Assembly: GCA_001642415.1 (NCBI GenBank)
Contig: LTDK01000174.1
Coordinates: forward strand, 186,001 to 250,000
DNA from: Nematocida ironsii
Taxonomy: Eukaryota > Microsporidia
Direction: 5' to 3'
DNA length: 64,000 bases
Positions within the stretch are counted from its first letter, which is position 1; each line of letters opens with the position of its first letter. The notes beneath the pieces are model-generated. The model was not told the origin of the DNA, did not search any database, and saw only the letters and a program-made list of their open reading frames with translations. Positions 1 to 9,047 of this stretch are shown piece after piece. Made by a program: the position numbers and the translations under genes.

Positions 1-3000
1 TCCCTCCACAGGCTGCCTTGTAAGAATTTGTACTGGTCCATGGGCACGCGCGTGTATTTTATCTGCCACCATGTGCTTCAGCCGCTGGTAGTATGTGGGG
101 CCTATGAATATTTGACTGCGCATTTTTCTTCCCGTGAATCCAGAATACATAACTTCAAATCCTCGCTTCTGGTACCCGTGCTTTTGCAGCTCTTCACTGA
201 TCTCCTCCACGCTTAGCCCAGTGAATGGGGTGGCATCGCCTTCCTTTCCTGACATGCAGCTTACCTTTCCAAGCAGGCACTCAACCAAGTGCCCGATCGT
301 CATTCTACTCGGGATAGCGTGCGGATTAATGATGATGTCTGGTGTAATTCCATCTGCTGTGAATGGCATGTCCTCTGGGGAAAGCATAATACCAATTGTT
401 CCCTTTTGCCCGTGTCTCGATGCAAACTTGTCCCCCATCTGCGGAGTTCTTGCTGATCGAACACGAATCCGTGCATATCTGTACCCATCCTTTGTGGTGA
501 GGATGACTCTATCAACTACCCCGCTTTCTGTGCCACGCATAGTAGTACTGGCGTCTTTATACCCATCTGGCGTGCTTACTGTTTTACCAATTAGCACGTC
601 TTCACCCGAGACTCTAGTTCCTGGAGGCACCAGCCCGTCCATATCAAGCTTTTCATAATTTGCGTTCTTCATTCTCTGGACAGACCTTCTATCTGGCTTC
701 ATAAAGCACTCCTGCTCCTCGGGTTTGGTTCTGCTTTCCATGTCACTGTATGTTCGGTAGAAAAAGCTTCTAAAGAGCCCTCTATCCACTGCTCCTCTGT
801 TCATCACCACACTGTCTTCTTGGTTGTACCCGCTGTAGCAAGCAATTGCCACCATGGCATTCTGGCCAGAAGGAAGCTCTCTAAACCGCAGGAAGTTCAT
901 GCTCTGTGTTATGACAAGTGGCTTTTGTGGGTAGCACAGCACATTTGAGAGGGAGTCCATCCGCATAAGGAAGTTCGTGGCATACATCCCCATGGCCTGC
1001 TTACCCATAGCACTCTGATATGTGTTTCTTGGTGACTGGTTGTGGTCTGGGAAAGGCACCACTGATGCACATACACCAAGCATAGTAGCAGGCTGTATTT
1101 CACAGTGGGTGTACATAACATCAGTGTTCTTCAGGTCGTCTGGCTTGACTGCAATCATTGCCGTCTCCTCCTCTTCAACATCCAAAAACTCAACGCACCC
1201 ATCTGCCATCAGCTCGTCCCATGTGAATTCCCTGTGCCGATTGGCCTCTAGGAACCGCTCTATCCGAAGCACGCCTTTGTCTACAATAAAGAGTGGTCGG
1301 CACGCCCTTCCACCATCTGTATTGATTCGAATCTCCTTTTCCCTCAAGTCTCGCACAATTGCTATCTCAGGAGAAAGCTCTCCAGACCTTCTAAGATACT
1401 TCAGCGTGCCCATCAGGTCGTCTGGTGATCGGTGCACACCAACCCATGACCCATTCACAAGCACTTTTGTTGCTCCCACAATTGCAGATGGACTAACTTC
1501 TTCTAGACCCTCAAGCCCGCACTCTTCAAGCAGCTCCACCACAACAGATGAGCTAGTCCCCACTGATACATGCGACATAAGCGCAAAGTTCTTTACCAGC
1601 CCACAGGCCTGTCCTTCTGGAGTCTCTGCTGGGCATACCATTCCCCAGTGACTTGAGTGTAGCTGTCTCGGCTTGGCCAGCTTTCCATCTCTTCCAATTG
1701 GAGTGTTTACTCTCCTAAGATGTGAGAGCGTAGATATATAGTTGTATCTGTTCAGCACCTGTGCAACACCAGCTCGTGCCTGCATGCTCTTTGACTGCTC
1801 TCCCCAGTTACCTGTTGCTAGAGAATACCTTAGCCCATTAGTAAGTGTGGATGTACGCAGGCCCACAATCAGATTCAGATCTTTATTTCCATCTATGCAC
1901 CGCTGCATGTACTTCGCCAGCTCATTACTCATCTTTTTGAAAAGCATCCTAAACAGTCCTGTCATAAGAGGCCCCGCCAGATCCAGTCGTTTTCTTCCAT
2001 AGTGGTCTCTGTCTTCCTCGCTTCTCCTTCCCAGTGCCACCATAAGCAGCTTGTTTATGGTATATCCGAATAAATATGCTTTTTTTGTTTCGCAGAACTC
2101 CTTTGTTCCTACATGCGGAAGAAACTCTTTCTGGAAGAGATCCTTGGCAAATTTAATTCTTTTCTCTTTGCTAAACCCTGCTGGAGCAACTCTTTTTCCT
2201 ATGTAGTCTAGTGCCACGCCCTGATCCTGTATAACAAACGCCTCTTCAATACTTGGCCTAAGCATACTCAGCATCTCTGTATCAGAGAAGTCATAGCAGA
2301 TGTGCTCAAGAATTTCCTTATCTGAGACAAATCCAAGGGCTCGGAAAATCACAACAACAGGCACATCCAACTTTGCATGCGGCAGAAGTGCCCGCAGCAA
2401 ATACCCTCCGCCTGACGTGCTATCTGATGCTCTGGAGATCAGCCTAATTGTAAGAGAGGATGGAAGTCTAAGGCCATGATCTGGCACTGACCGCATCTCT
2501 GCAGTGTAAAGATACGGAGATGGCGGCGACTTCTTAAAAATATACACCAGATTTGATGCCATCCTTTCATGCGCAATCAGCACCTTCTCCGACCCGTTCA
2601 CAATAAAATATCCTCCTTGGTCGTATGTACACTCCTCTATCCTATTCATGTCCCGGTCGTCTGTATTGCTATACACACAGTACAGGGATCGCAACATTAT
2701 GGGAATAGATCCTATTGGCATTTTCTTGTACGACCGTGACTCCACCTCTTCATCTCCTATGTGCTCTGTCTTTACAATGTCTATGTACAAAGAGGCTGAG
2801 TACGTAAGACTTCTTACCCTGGCATCATTTGGAAACATAGAAGATGTTCTTCCATCTGGCTCAGTTATTGTGGGCGGCTTGCTCACATATATCTGCTTGA
2901 ACTCTATCGTATACTTTCTTGCCTGCTCTTCTTCCCCCGTAGGACTGTGCGCCAGCAGAACAATCTTAGAATTCTCATCAACTACCTCCTGCATTGTACT

Positions 3001-3105
3001 TTGTATAAATTCATTGAACGAGTCCAGCTGCTGCCGTACCAGCCCCTTGTCCTTGAAAAACGCAGAGACAACCTTCCAGCAATCCTCCTGTGACAATTTG
3101 CTCAT
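1..3105 (-). CDS. RPB2: RNA polymerase II second-largest subunit RPB2 (3' end cut by window edge)
   Basis: Catalytic-core subunit of nuclear RNA polymerase II. The reverse strand is open without interruption from the ATG at 3103-3105 to the left edge (1035 codons, one frame). Family signatures I can read are [20 protein letters not shown] (about residues 160-180), [20 protein letters not shown] (about 680-700), [11 protein letters not shown] (about 760) and [14 protein letters not shown] near 895; the last two line the catalytic centre. The remnant ends in RQPVEG, just before the C-terminal zinc-binding clamp, so roughly the last 100 residues lie outside the window. The paralogues RPA2 and RPC2 are less likely because the wording around the QKPL and SPRNTY motifs is Pol II type. 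It is divergent from the JAC1-like gene across 172 bp. Confidence 0.97.
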   Translation of the reverse strand, partial: MSKLSQEDCWKVVSAFFKDKGLVRQQLDSFNEFIQSTMQEVVDENSKIVLLAHSPTGEEEQARKYTIEFKQIYVSKPPTITEPDGRTSSMFPNDARVRSLTYSASLYIDIVKTEHIGDEEVESRSYKKMPIGSIPIMLRSLYCVYSNTDDRDMNRIEECTYDQGGYFIVNGSEKVLIAHERMASNLVYIFKKSPPSPYLYTAEMRSVPDHGLRLPSSLTIRLISRASDSTSGGGYLLRALLPHAKLDVPVVVIFRALGFVSDKEILEHICYDFSDTEMLSMLRPSIEEAFVIQDQGVALDYIGKRVAPAGFSKEKRIKFAKDLFQKEFLPHVGTKEFCETKKAYLFGYTINKLLMVALGRRSEEDRDHYGRKRLDLAGPLMTGLFRMLFKKMSNELAKYMQRCIDGNKDLNLIVGLRTSTLTNGLRYSLATGNWGEQSKSMQARAGVAQVLNRYNYISTLSHLRRVNTPIGRDGKLAKPRQLHSSHWGMVCPAETPEGQACGLVKNFALMSHVSVGTSSSVVVELLEECGLEGLEEVSPSAIVGATKVLVNGSWVGVHRSPDDLMGTLKYLRRSGELSPEIAIVRDLREKEIRINTDGGRACRPLFIVDKGVLRIERFLEANRHREFTWDELMADGCVEFLDVEEEETAMIAVKPDDLKNTDVMYTHCEIQPATMLGVCASVVPFPDHNQSPRNTYQSAMGKQAMGMYATNFLMRMDSLSNVLCYPQKPLVITQSMNFLRFRELPSGQNAMVAIACYSGYNQEDSVVMNRGAVDRGLFRSFFYRTYSDMESRTKPEEQECFMKPDRRSVQRMKNANYEKLDMDGLVPPGTRVSGEDVLIGKTVSTPDGYKDASTTMRGTESGVVDRVILTTKDGYRYARIRVRSARTPQMGDKFASRHGQKGTIGIMLSPEDMPFTADGITPDIIINPHAIPSRMTIGHLVECLLGKVSCMSGKEGDATPFTGLSVEEISEELQKHGYQKRGFEVMYSGFTGRKMRSQIFIGPTYYQRLKHMVADKIHARAHGPVQILTRQPVEG

Positions 3106-3277
3106 TCTTAAAAATTAATTTGCAATATTCTTACATATACCCGAATTTAACTCTAATTATACTAAGATCCACCAGAAAGCACCCACGCACAAACATCACA
3201 GAAAGAAGAAACCCTAATTCACCCCTAGAAGCACCAAATATTCCATCTATAAATAGACACAAAAAATATTTCTGAAA

Positions 3278-3805
3278 ATGTCTGAGCACACTCTCTTCCA
3301 CGTCTTCAACGTACCAAGAGAGGCATTCACACAAGACCTTCTCAAACAGAGCTATTACACACTGATAAAGCAAGTGCACCCAGACAAACTAGGCACCACC
3401 AGCACACCAGCAGATGCAGCACAGTTCATCAATAAAGCATACAAAGCTCTAAGTAACGACTATGTTCGCAGTATATACGAATACTCACTAGATAATAAAA
3501 GAAATCTAGTAGAGAAAGAAATCCCCAAGGAGGTAAATGCAGGGTTTACAACAGTCCTAGACTTAGAGAAGGAAAGAATAGGGTGTAACAAAGGCCTTGT
3601 CACCCCAGAATTTTTAGATGAAATACTTAGTCTAGAAGATAGAATAGAAAACAGTACAGGAGATGTCCTCAGTGAAACAAAAGAATATATTCTAAAAGAA
3701 ATTGAAAACTGCAAGAAGAATAAAAAAGATGCAAAGGCACTTGCCAGATGGAGATACTACAACAGAGTGCTAGATATAATTATGCAAAAAAAAATGATTG
3801 AGTAG
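3278..3805 (+). CDS. JAC1: JAC1/HscB-type J-domain co-chaperone for Fe-S cluster assembly
   Basis: 175 aa. An N-terminal J domain carries the HPD tripeptide at residues 34-36 in KQVHPDKLG, followed by helix III (INKAYKALSNDYVRSIYEYS), which matches Jac1/Hsc20 rather than generic DnaJ. The C-terminal half (FLDEILSLEDRIENSTGDVL) has the HscB oligomerisation-domain pattern that binds the Isu scaffold. Known family role: it delivers the Fe-S scaffold to mitochondrial Hsp70 and stimulates its ATPase. The matching Hsp70 is in this window (35242-37182). No N-terminal zinc finger and no obvious targeting presequence are visible. The family identity is fairly secure; mitosomal location is inferred. 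Confidence 0.85.
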   Translation: MSEHTLFHVFNVPREAFTQDLLKQSYYTLIKQVHPDKLGTTSTPADAAQFINKAYKALSNDYVRSIYEYSLDNKRNLVEKEIPKEVNAGFTTVLDLEKERIGCNKGLVTPEFLDEILSLEDRIENSTGDVLSETKEYILKEIENCKKNKKDAKALARWRYYNRVLDIIMQKKMIE

Positions 3806-4062
3806 AAATATTTAGAAATATTCAGAATATTGATAAATCAGTCTTTTGTATAATTAAGCATTTGTACTCATACAGGCATAGAGGAATAATTTCGGGTTAT
3901 AATACACAATGACATAAATATTTTAATTTTAATTTTTATTGTACTTTAAAATTATATTAGCACAGTAAACAGACATATTAAATAGAACTACTCTGTATAT
4001 AATTAGACGTATTCTAATGGCATGTGTATAGATATGGGTATATCTGTAATTTATAATTAGAC

Positions 4063-4134
4063 AGCACTGTGGCGCAATGGCAGCGCGCTGGGCTCATAAC
4101 CCAGAGGTTGTAAGTTCGAGCCTTACCGGTGCTA
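4063..4134 (+). tRNA. initiator tRNA-Met (CAT)
   Basis: All arms fold: acceptor AGCACTG/CGGTGCT, D stem GCGC/GCGC, anticodon stem CTGGG/CCCAG with loop CTCATAA (anticodon CAT at 4095-4097), T stem GTAAG/CTTAC, discriminator A4134, then a T run that suits Pol III termination. The A1:T72 pair and the three G:C pairs next to the anticodon loop are eukaryotic initiator hallmarks, and the D-arm to anticodon stretch closely resembles yeast and human initiator tRNA. The T loop is TTCGAGC rather than the usual initiator ATCGAAA. No CCA is encoded and there is no intron. Confidence 0.95.
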
Positions 4135-4159
4135 TTTTTTTTTGAGTTTGTTTCTACCC

Positions 4160-5278
4160 ATGCACATATTTGTTTCATTTCCTGTTGATGAGGAGGTCAG
4201 TGACGAGCTAATTCTGTCAAATGTTCGAAAGGGCCTTGGGTCTTTAGGGAAAGATTGCGATCTGCTTTCTTTTCCTAAAATAGAAAGTGACTCCATTGAC
4301 TGTCTCTTTGACTCGGAAGAACGAATCCTCACGATAGAGAATCTTTTGGAAGACATCATTAGAAAGTACAACACAACTTATCATGCACTTACACAGAAAG
4401 TTTTGGTTGACACTGATGTTCTTGGGAGGGGCTTTGACCACTTTCTTAAGTCTTTTTCATGGGATTCTATAAAATATCCTCTAACACTGAAAATGCCAGA
4501 GCTTCTTTCAATTATAGAGAATGAAATAATGGAGGCGATAGAGGCATTAAAAGAAAAGGAGAAGACGTACACAGATGAAAAAAAGCACCGGGCAGAGACA
4601 GCGTCTATAGTCTGCCGGATGTATGATGCAGATATAGATGAGATAGAGCACATGACTGTGGATGATGAGGCATGCGGGCCTTTTTTCAAGAGATACTACA
4701 TTGGTGTATATGATAAGCTAAGGGATAAAGACATAGAAACACTTTCAAGCATAAATGGCCTATTTATAGAGTCTGGGAAGATGGTCAAAAAGTGCGATGA
4801 TGGTGAGATATACCAGTCACTCGGCAGGAATGACTGCGAGGAGGATATCATAAAAAGTCTGGAAGAGCACGGCTTCATTGCTGCACAGCCCAAGTACACA
4901 AAGGAAGAATATTTACGCCAGAAGGAGGAAGAAAAAGAAAGTGCTGCGCATCTCATGGAGACAGAGTGCGAGTATGAACGGCTTATTCTGGGAAGGCTTC
5001 CTTCTTTGTATACTCTTCTGCTTCATGTCAAGCATCTTGGGCTTTATATAGAATCTGTGCTGCGATACGGGCTTCCTGCAACCTTCTGTTTTTTCACACT
5101 TGAGAGTAAGCACGGGAACAAAGTAATACATAAGTGGAAAAAACTGGCAGCCTCCTGGAAATATTCCAATAGAATAGCAGCGGTGGAAAAGACAACCATC
5201 TCTGAAGACAATGCGGCTCTGCATGATTTTGTATACAAAATGATCGGAGACTTCAATTTGGAAGAGGTTAAAGAATAA
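4160..5278 (+). CDS. VMA5: V-type ATPase subunit C
   Basis: 372 aa from the ATG at 4160; the frame also stays open upstream but only offers a TTG inside the tRNA terminator region. The C-terminal signature LYIESVLRYGLPATFCFF is the hallmark of V-ATPase subunit C, the V1/V0 stalk subunit whose release controls reversible pump disassembly. The N-terminal half contains FSWDSIKYPLTLKMPELLSI, matching the family's FxWDxAKYP region. The middle is rich in charged helices, as expected for the elongated stalk. Acts in acidification of vacuolar or secretory compartments. CCC sits directly before the ATG. Confidence 0.9.
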   Translation: MHIFVSFPVDEEVSDELILSNVRKGLGSLGKDCDLLSFPKIESDSIDCLFDSEERILTIENLLEDIIRKYNTTYHALTQKVLVDTDVLGRGFDHFLKSFSWDSIKYPLTLKMPELLSIIENEIMEAIEALKEKEKTYTDEKKHRAETASIVCRMYDADIDEIEHMTVDDEACGPFFKRYYIGVYDKLRDKDIETLSSINGLFIESGKMVKKCDDGEIYQSLGRNDCEEDIIKSLEEHGFIAAQPKYTKEEYLRQKEEEKESAAHLMETECEYERLILGRLPSLYTLLLHVKHLGLYIESVLRYGLPATFCFFTLESKHGNKVIHKWKKLAASWKYSNRIAAVEKTTISEDNAALHDFVYKMIGDFNLEEVKE

Positions 5279-5494
5279 AGATCTTACAGGATATATTTTC
5301 GGGTGCTATAGCTCACCTAGTTTACAGTGCATTAATTTGCAGGTGCTTGTTTTTATTTGGCATATTATTGGTGCTCAGCGAGCGTGCTGATTGGCTTATC
5401 TTAAAAGTTCATAAAATATACTTGTCCGTTGTGAAACAATCTTAAGCCAATTCTCGTGGATTGAATAAATAGAAAATGAAACATATTTCACATA

Positions 5495-6439
5495 ATGGAT
5501 GAAGTACAGCGCATAAAACCGATACTTCAGTTGGAGAAATGTAAAACACTTGAAAACACGTTAAAAAAAAGAGAGACTAATACACCAGAAGATTATGAAA
5601 CAGAAAACATAAGCGCGAATAGAATAGCCCTGCCCACGCATGTGTCACAAGATGAAGAGATATTTTGTCGCATATGCTACTCATATGAGAGTCCGCTTGG
5701 GCTATTAAATGATTTGGTAAGTCCATGCGGGTGCAAGGGAACCATAAAGTACGTGCATAGGTACTGCTTGCGCATATGGAGGTTTAAAGGAAAGATGGTC
5801 AAAGACATAAAAGTGTGTGAGCAGTGCTTCTGCGAGTACGTTGTTGATGATGAAAAACAAGTGGGAAAAGTTATAGTGGCAGTGTCAACAGTTGCCATTA
5901 TAATTTCTCTCTTGGTTTTCACGAGTATATTTATCTCTTCATCAGCAGACACTGCTAAGTTTATTCTTAATGATATTTATACGTATATGTACGGAAATTC
6001 AAAAATGGTTTCATTTGATGAGCCAATCCTTGTGTGCAATATGGACAGTATCATTGCAAAAAAGAACAGTGAAAATCCTCTGCGGAGTGCATTTGTGCTT
6101 AAAAAAATAGAAGGCACTGCATCTGGTGAGCACGAACACTTTGCAAGTGTCAAGAAAAAGTACATATACAACTTAAAGAACATTCACCTGCTGGATGTAG
6201 AAAAGAGTGACTTGTTTTTAACATGCACCACACTTGGTGTCACATATACAATTCTTTGCGAGGACAACCCTATTCTATTCATTAACTTCATGCTCTCATT
6301 CTGGAGAATTATCTCATTTGACACACTCTTTGACTGGATTTTATACGGAATGATAAATCTGTACATATACATTCAAATGTTTGAAAAAATATATAAGTGC
6401 ATAGACAATTATTGCATGTATGTAATTAATGTCTATTAG
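5495..6439 (+). CDS. membrane RING-CH (MARCH-like) E3 ubiquitin ligase
   Basis: 314 aa. A C4HC3 RING-CH finger is clear: C58, C61, C78, C80, H88, C91, C108, C111, with the typical W in RYCLRIWRF. A hydrophobic segment at about 126-148 follows directly, and a second hydrophobic region lies near the C terminus (about 270-305), so the protein is probably a double-pass membrane E3 with the RING in the cytosol. About 130 residues between the two membrane segments would be lumenal or extracellular. RING-CH proteins ubiquitinate membrane proteins, for example in ER-associated degradation (Doa10/MARCH). It is much shorter than Doa10, so substrates cannot be inferred. Confidence 0.85.
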   Translation: MDEVQRIKPILQLEKCKTLENTLKKRETNTPEDYETENISANRIALPTHVSQDEEIFCRICYSYESPLGLLNDLVSPCGCKGTIKYVHRYCLRIWRFKGKMVKDIKVCEQCFCEYVVDDEKQVGKVIVAVSTVAIIISLLVFTSIFISSSADTAKFILNDIYTYMYGNSKMVSFDEPILVCNMDSIIAKKNSENPLRSAFVLKKIEGTASGEHEHFASVKKKYIYNLKNIHLLDVEKSDLFLTCTTLGVTYTILCEDNPILFINFMLSFWRIISFDTLFDWILYGMINLYIYIQMFEKIYKCIDNYCMYVINVY

Positions 6440-6686
6440 TGAGTATACTTGTTCAGACATAATAAAGCATACTTAAATCTCAGATTGTTTAATTTCTGAT
6501 TATTTCATGTGTTAATTCTGCATTGTTTAAGAGTTCATGCAGTGCTTCACGCCCTTTTTCATTATTTTGGGTTATTTTCTCTATGCGTTCTATATTATTT
6601 AAAATGTGTATATGAAGACTTTTATTTATTTACTGTGGGCTGCTAAATAAAAAAAATAAAGAAATTGCAATTTATTCTGATAGTAC

Positions 6687-7751
6687 TCAAAGAAGAATAT
6701 CCGTATACAAATCAGCTGCTGTACACCTGGGAGAGTCAACGGATATTGCTTTGATTTTACTCATTTCACTTTTAGCTGATTCATTAAGTTCATCTACTAT
6801 TTTATCTGCATCTGGTCCAATGTACTGCTTAATCCATTCAATTGAGTCATTCTTACGCCTTTCATCTACCTCTGTTGAATTTCTATATCCTGTGAATGCA
6901 TCTGTCATAGAATGGTTGTTATACCTGTATGTAGAACATTCTATAATGATGGGTCCTTTTGTTAGTGCATGTTCTTTTGCATACTTAAATGCACCTGCAA
7001 CAGCAAATACATCAGTGCTATCTAAAAGAATTCCTGGCACAAAAGAGAATCTGTCATATATGGTTTTTGATGCACTTGCTCTGCATACGGGAGTACCCAT
7101 TCCGTACTGGTTATTCTCACACAGGAATATAATTGGCAGCTTCCACAGTGCTGCCATATTAAGAGACTCGTATACCTGGCCTTGGTTTGATGCACCATCA
7201 CCAAATGCAGCAATTGTTATGTTCTTGCACTCAAACACATTCCAAATATTATTTGTCCACTCACCAACTACTTTTTCATTAGCTGTTTGTTTTTTAGAAA
7301 GCGGATTGTCTCTTACTGCACGATACTTCTCTGCAAAAGCAATGCCCAGACCAAGAGGTACCTGCGCACCAACAATCCCGTGCCCACCAAAGAACCTGTC
7401 CCCATAAAGATGCATTGATCCCCCCTTTCCGCGGGCACATCCGTCTATAGACCCAACTTGTTCACAGACTATTTCTTTTGCATCTATTCCTGAAATAAGT
7501 GCAAATGGATGGCATCTATAACTCGTGATTAAAACATCTTTAGGATCAAGAATCAGCTCAATCCCTGCTGAGATAGCTTCCTGCCCCATTGCAAGATGAC
7601 AAAATCCTCGAATCTTTTTATCCTTATACAAATCGTGCAGTATAAGCTCCATATGCCGAATTCTGGTCATTGTTTTACATGCAGAAATTGCTTGTTCCTT
7701 TGTGTGCGGCAGTACTTCTGGCCGGTCATTTAAAAGATGCAACTTATACAT
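6687..7751 (-). CDS. PDA1: pyruvate dehydrogenase E1 component, alpha subunit
   Basis: 354 aa. E1-alpha of the thiamine-diphosphate-dependent pyruvate dehydrogenase. The ThDP motif runs from GDG at 184-186 (FGDGASNQGQ) to NN at 213-214 (CENNQYGMGT). RGFCHLAMGQEAISAG and GGSMHLYGDRFFGGHGIVGAQ are family signatures. A 30-residue insertion (about 147-178) precedes the GDG motif. The regulatory phospho-loop reads YRYNNHSMTDAFTGYRN, so the usual GHSMSDPG is altered. Some microsporidia keep E1-alpha and E1-beta without a full PDH complex; E1-beta is not in this window. No mitochondrial presequence is obvious. Confidence 0.93.
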   Translation of the reverse strand: MYKLHLLNDRPEVLPHTKEQAISACKTMTRIRHMELILHDLYKDKKIRGFCHLAMGQEAISAGIELILDPKDVLITSYRCHPFALISGIDAKEIVCEQVGSIDGCARGKGGSMHLYGDRFFGGHGIVGAQVPLGLGIAFAEKYRAVRDNPLSKKQTANEKVVGEWTNNIWNVFECKNITIAAFGDGASNQGQVYESLNMAALWKLPIIFLCENNQYGMGTPVCRASASKTIYDRFSFVPGILLDSTDVFAVAGAFKYAKEHALTKGPIIIECSTYRYNNHSMTDAFTGYRNSTEVDERRKNDSIEWIKQYIGPDADKIVDELNESAKSEMSKIKAISVDSPRCTAADLYTDILL

Positions 7752-7996
7752 ATTTTTAAATAAACAATAGGATATTTAATATGAAAATAGAATTTGATTA
7801 TTAATAAATCATAAACCTAAAATGCACACATTGCTTATTATAATAACACCACTAATTAATAATAATTTTATAGTACACTGCATATATTGAAATGAATTCT
7901 ATTCTCTGTTCTATAACTGTACAGTATTTGTATTAGAAGAATCTTTTGTTTAAATAGTCATATAAATTAGTACTCAATTTATTTTATATCTTTGGG

Positions 7997-8644
7997 TTAA
8001 TTACTCTCTGTCTTTTTCCCAAATTTTGCAATCATATTATAGCATGCATTGTATCCTCTGCATATATACATGTCCTTCATACTGATACTCATTTTTTTCA
8101 GTTGTTTCTTCTCTTTTTTACTAATCTTGGATTTCATTGCTTTTTTAATTTCAGTCTTCTGTGATATGTATACTCGCATACCATCAAACACAATCAGTGT
8201 AAATATAACACTAAAAATCAACACGCCAATAGATGGCATGACAATGGGTACGCGTGTTTTCTTGTGCGTTCTAGACTTGTAGTTCTCCATGAACTGTGGG
8301 TGTGCTTCATCTAGTATCCAATCATATGCCTTTCTTAATTTTGGCTGTGTGAGTATTTGGTACCCATTGACTATTATTGATTTTGCTTCCATTTCAGATA
8401 GGTTCTTTCCCACTGGCATGGGTCTTCCCTTTATTTTGGATATGTAGCACTCTTTTATAAGCTTTGATTGGCTTCTGGTAATTTCTTGTCTGCTTGCACT
8501 TCTGTCTATATTAAATAGCGAAAATATAGTTGTGTATCCTGCGTCTTGTAATGTCTTTATGTAGAGAGCCACTTGCTCTATTTCCTTATATGACATGCAC
8601 TGGCACATTCCCAGGAAAAACAGTAGAAGTATCCCCAATCTCAT
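7997..8644 (-). CDS. signal-peptide, single-pass membrane protein with a degenerate J-like domain
   Basis: 215 aa. Residues 1-16 form a signal peptide (MRLGILLLFFLGMCQC). Residues about 40-112 have the spacing and tail of a J domain (TIFSLFNIDRSASRQEI, then GYQILTQPKLRKAYDWI), but the HPD motif expected near residue 67 is absent (KECYISKIK). A membrane segment spans about 133-155, followed by a strongly basic tail of about 55 residues. The topology resembles ER J proteins with a lumenal J domain (ERj1/DNAJC1 type). Without HPD it should not stimulate Hsp70 ATPase, so a scaffolding role is possible. The J resemblance is my reading and needs a structure prediction. Confidence 0.55.
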   Translation of the reverse strand: MRLGILLLFFLGMCQCMSYKEIEQVALYIKTLQDAGYTTIFSLFNIDRSASRQEITRSQSKLIKECYISKIKGRPMPVGKNLSEMEAKSIIVNGYQILTQPKLRKAYDWILDEAHPQFMENYKSRTHKKTRVPIVMPSIGVLIFSVIFTLIVFDGMRVYISQKTEIKKAMKSKISKKEKKQLKKMSISMKDMYICRGYNACYNMIAKFGKKTESN

Positions 8645-8753
8645 ATTTATTCCAGGATAAAAAATTGCTGAATTTAAATAATTTCAGCTAATTAATAAAT
8701 TAAATGACTTGCAAGTGCGTATAAGTTTATTCAAATATGAAAAAATAATTTGC

Positions 8754-9047
8754 ATGGATACGCTACAGACGCATAAAGTAGTAATTACTGAAGACAAGCT
8801 GTCCAACTCCATAGAAATCAGCATAAGAGATGAAGATCATACAATTGGAAATGCACTAGCATCTGAACTACAAAAAGAAAAGGATGTTTCTTTTGCTGCG
8901 TATAAAATACCGCATCCATTGCAGAATATTCTAAAAGTGAAGGTTGTTGTTGAGAAGTCAGAAGATCGGCCTATTGAATTTGTTAAGGCATCTTTAGACA
9001 ATCTTATTAGTGATTGTGATTCTATGCTGGCCCAAATATATAAATAA
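8754..9047 (+). CDS. RPB11: RNA polymerase II subunit RPB11 (AC19/L family)
   Basis: 97 aa from the ATG at 8754; the upstream extension would need a TTG. RDEDHTIGNALASEL and AAYKIPHPLQNILKVKV are the hallmark of the RPB11/AC19 alpha-like subunits, which dimerise with RPB3 or AC40 to nucleate polymerase assembly. YKIPHPL is closer to RPB11 than to AC19 (usually SIPHPSE). The length is slightly below that of yeast RPB11. Its stop codon ends at 9047 and the converging eIF2-gamma stop begins at 9048, so no spacer exists. Confidence 0.85.
   Translation: MDTLQTHKVVITEDKLSNSIEISIRDEDHTIGNALASELQKEKDVSFAAYKIPHPLQNILKVKVVVEKSEDRPIEFVKASLDNLISDCDSMLAQIYK

Noticed and set aside
134..658. 174-aa plus-strand ORF at the left edge
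   Set aside because: Antisense shadow of the strongly conserved RPB2 gene.
33..3100. Possible split or frameshift in RPB2 because no long plus-strand product is seen
   Set aside because: The reverse strand reads as one open frame from 3105 to 1; it simply runs off the window.
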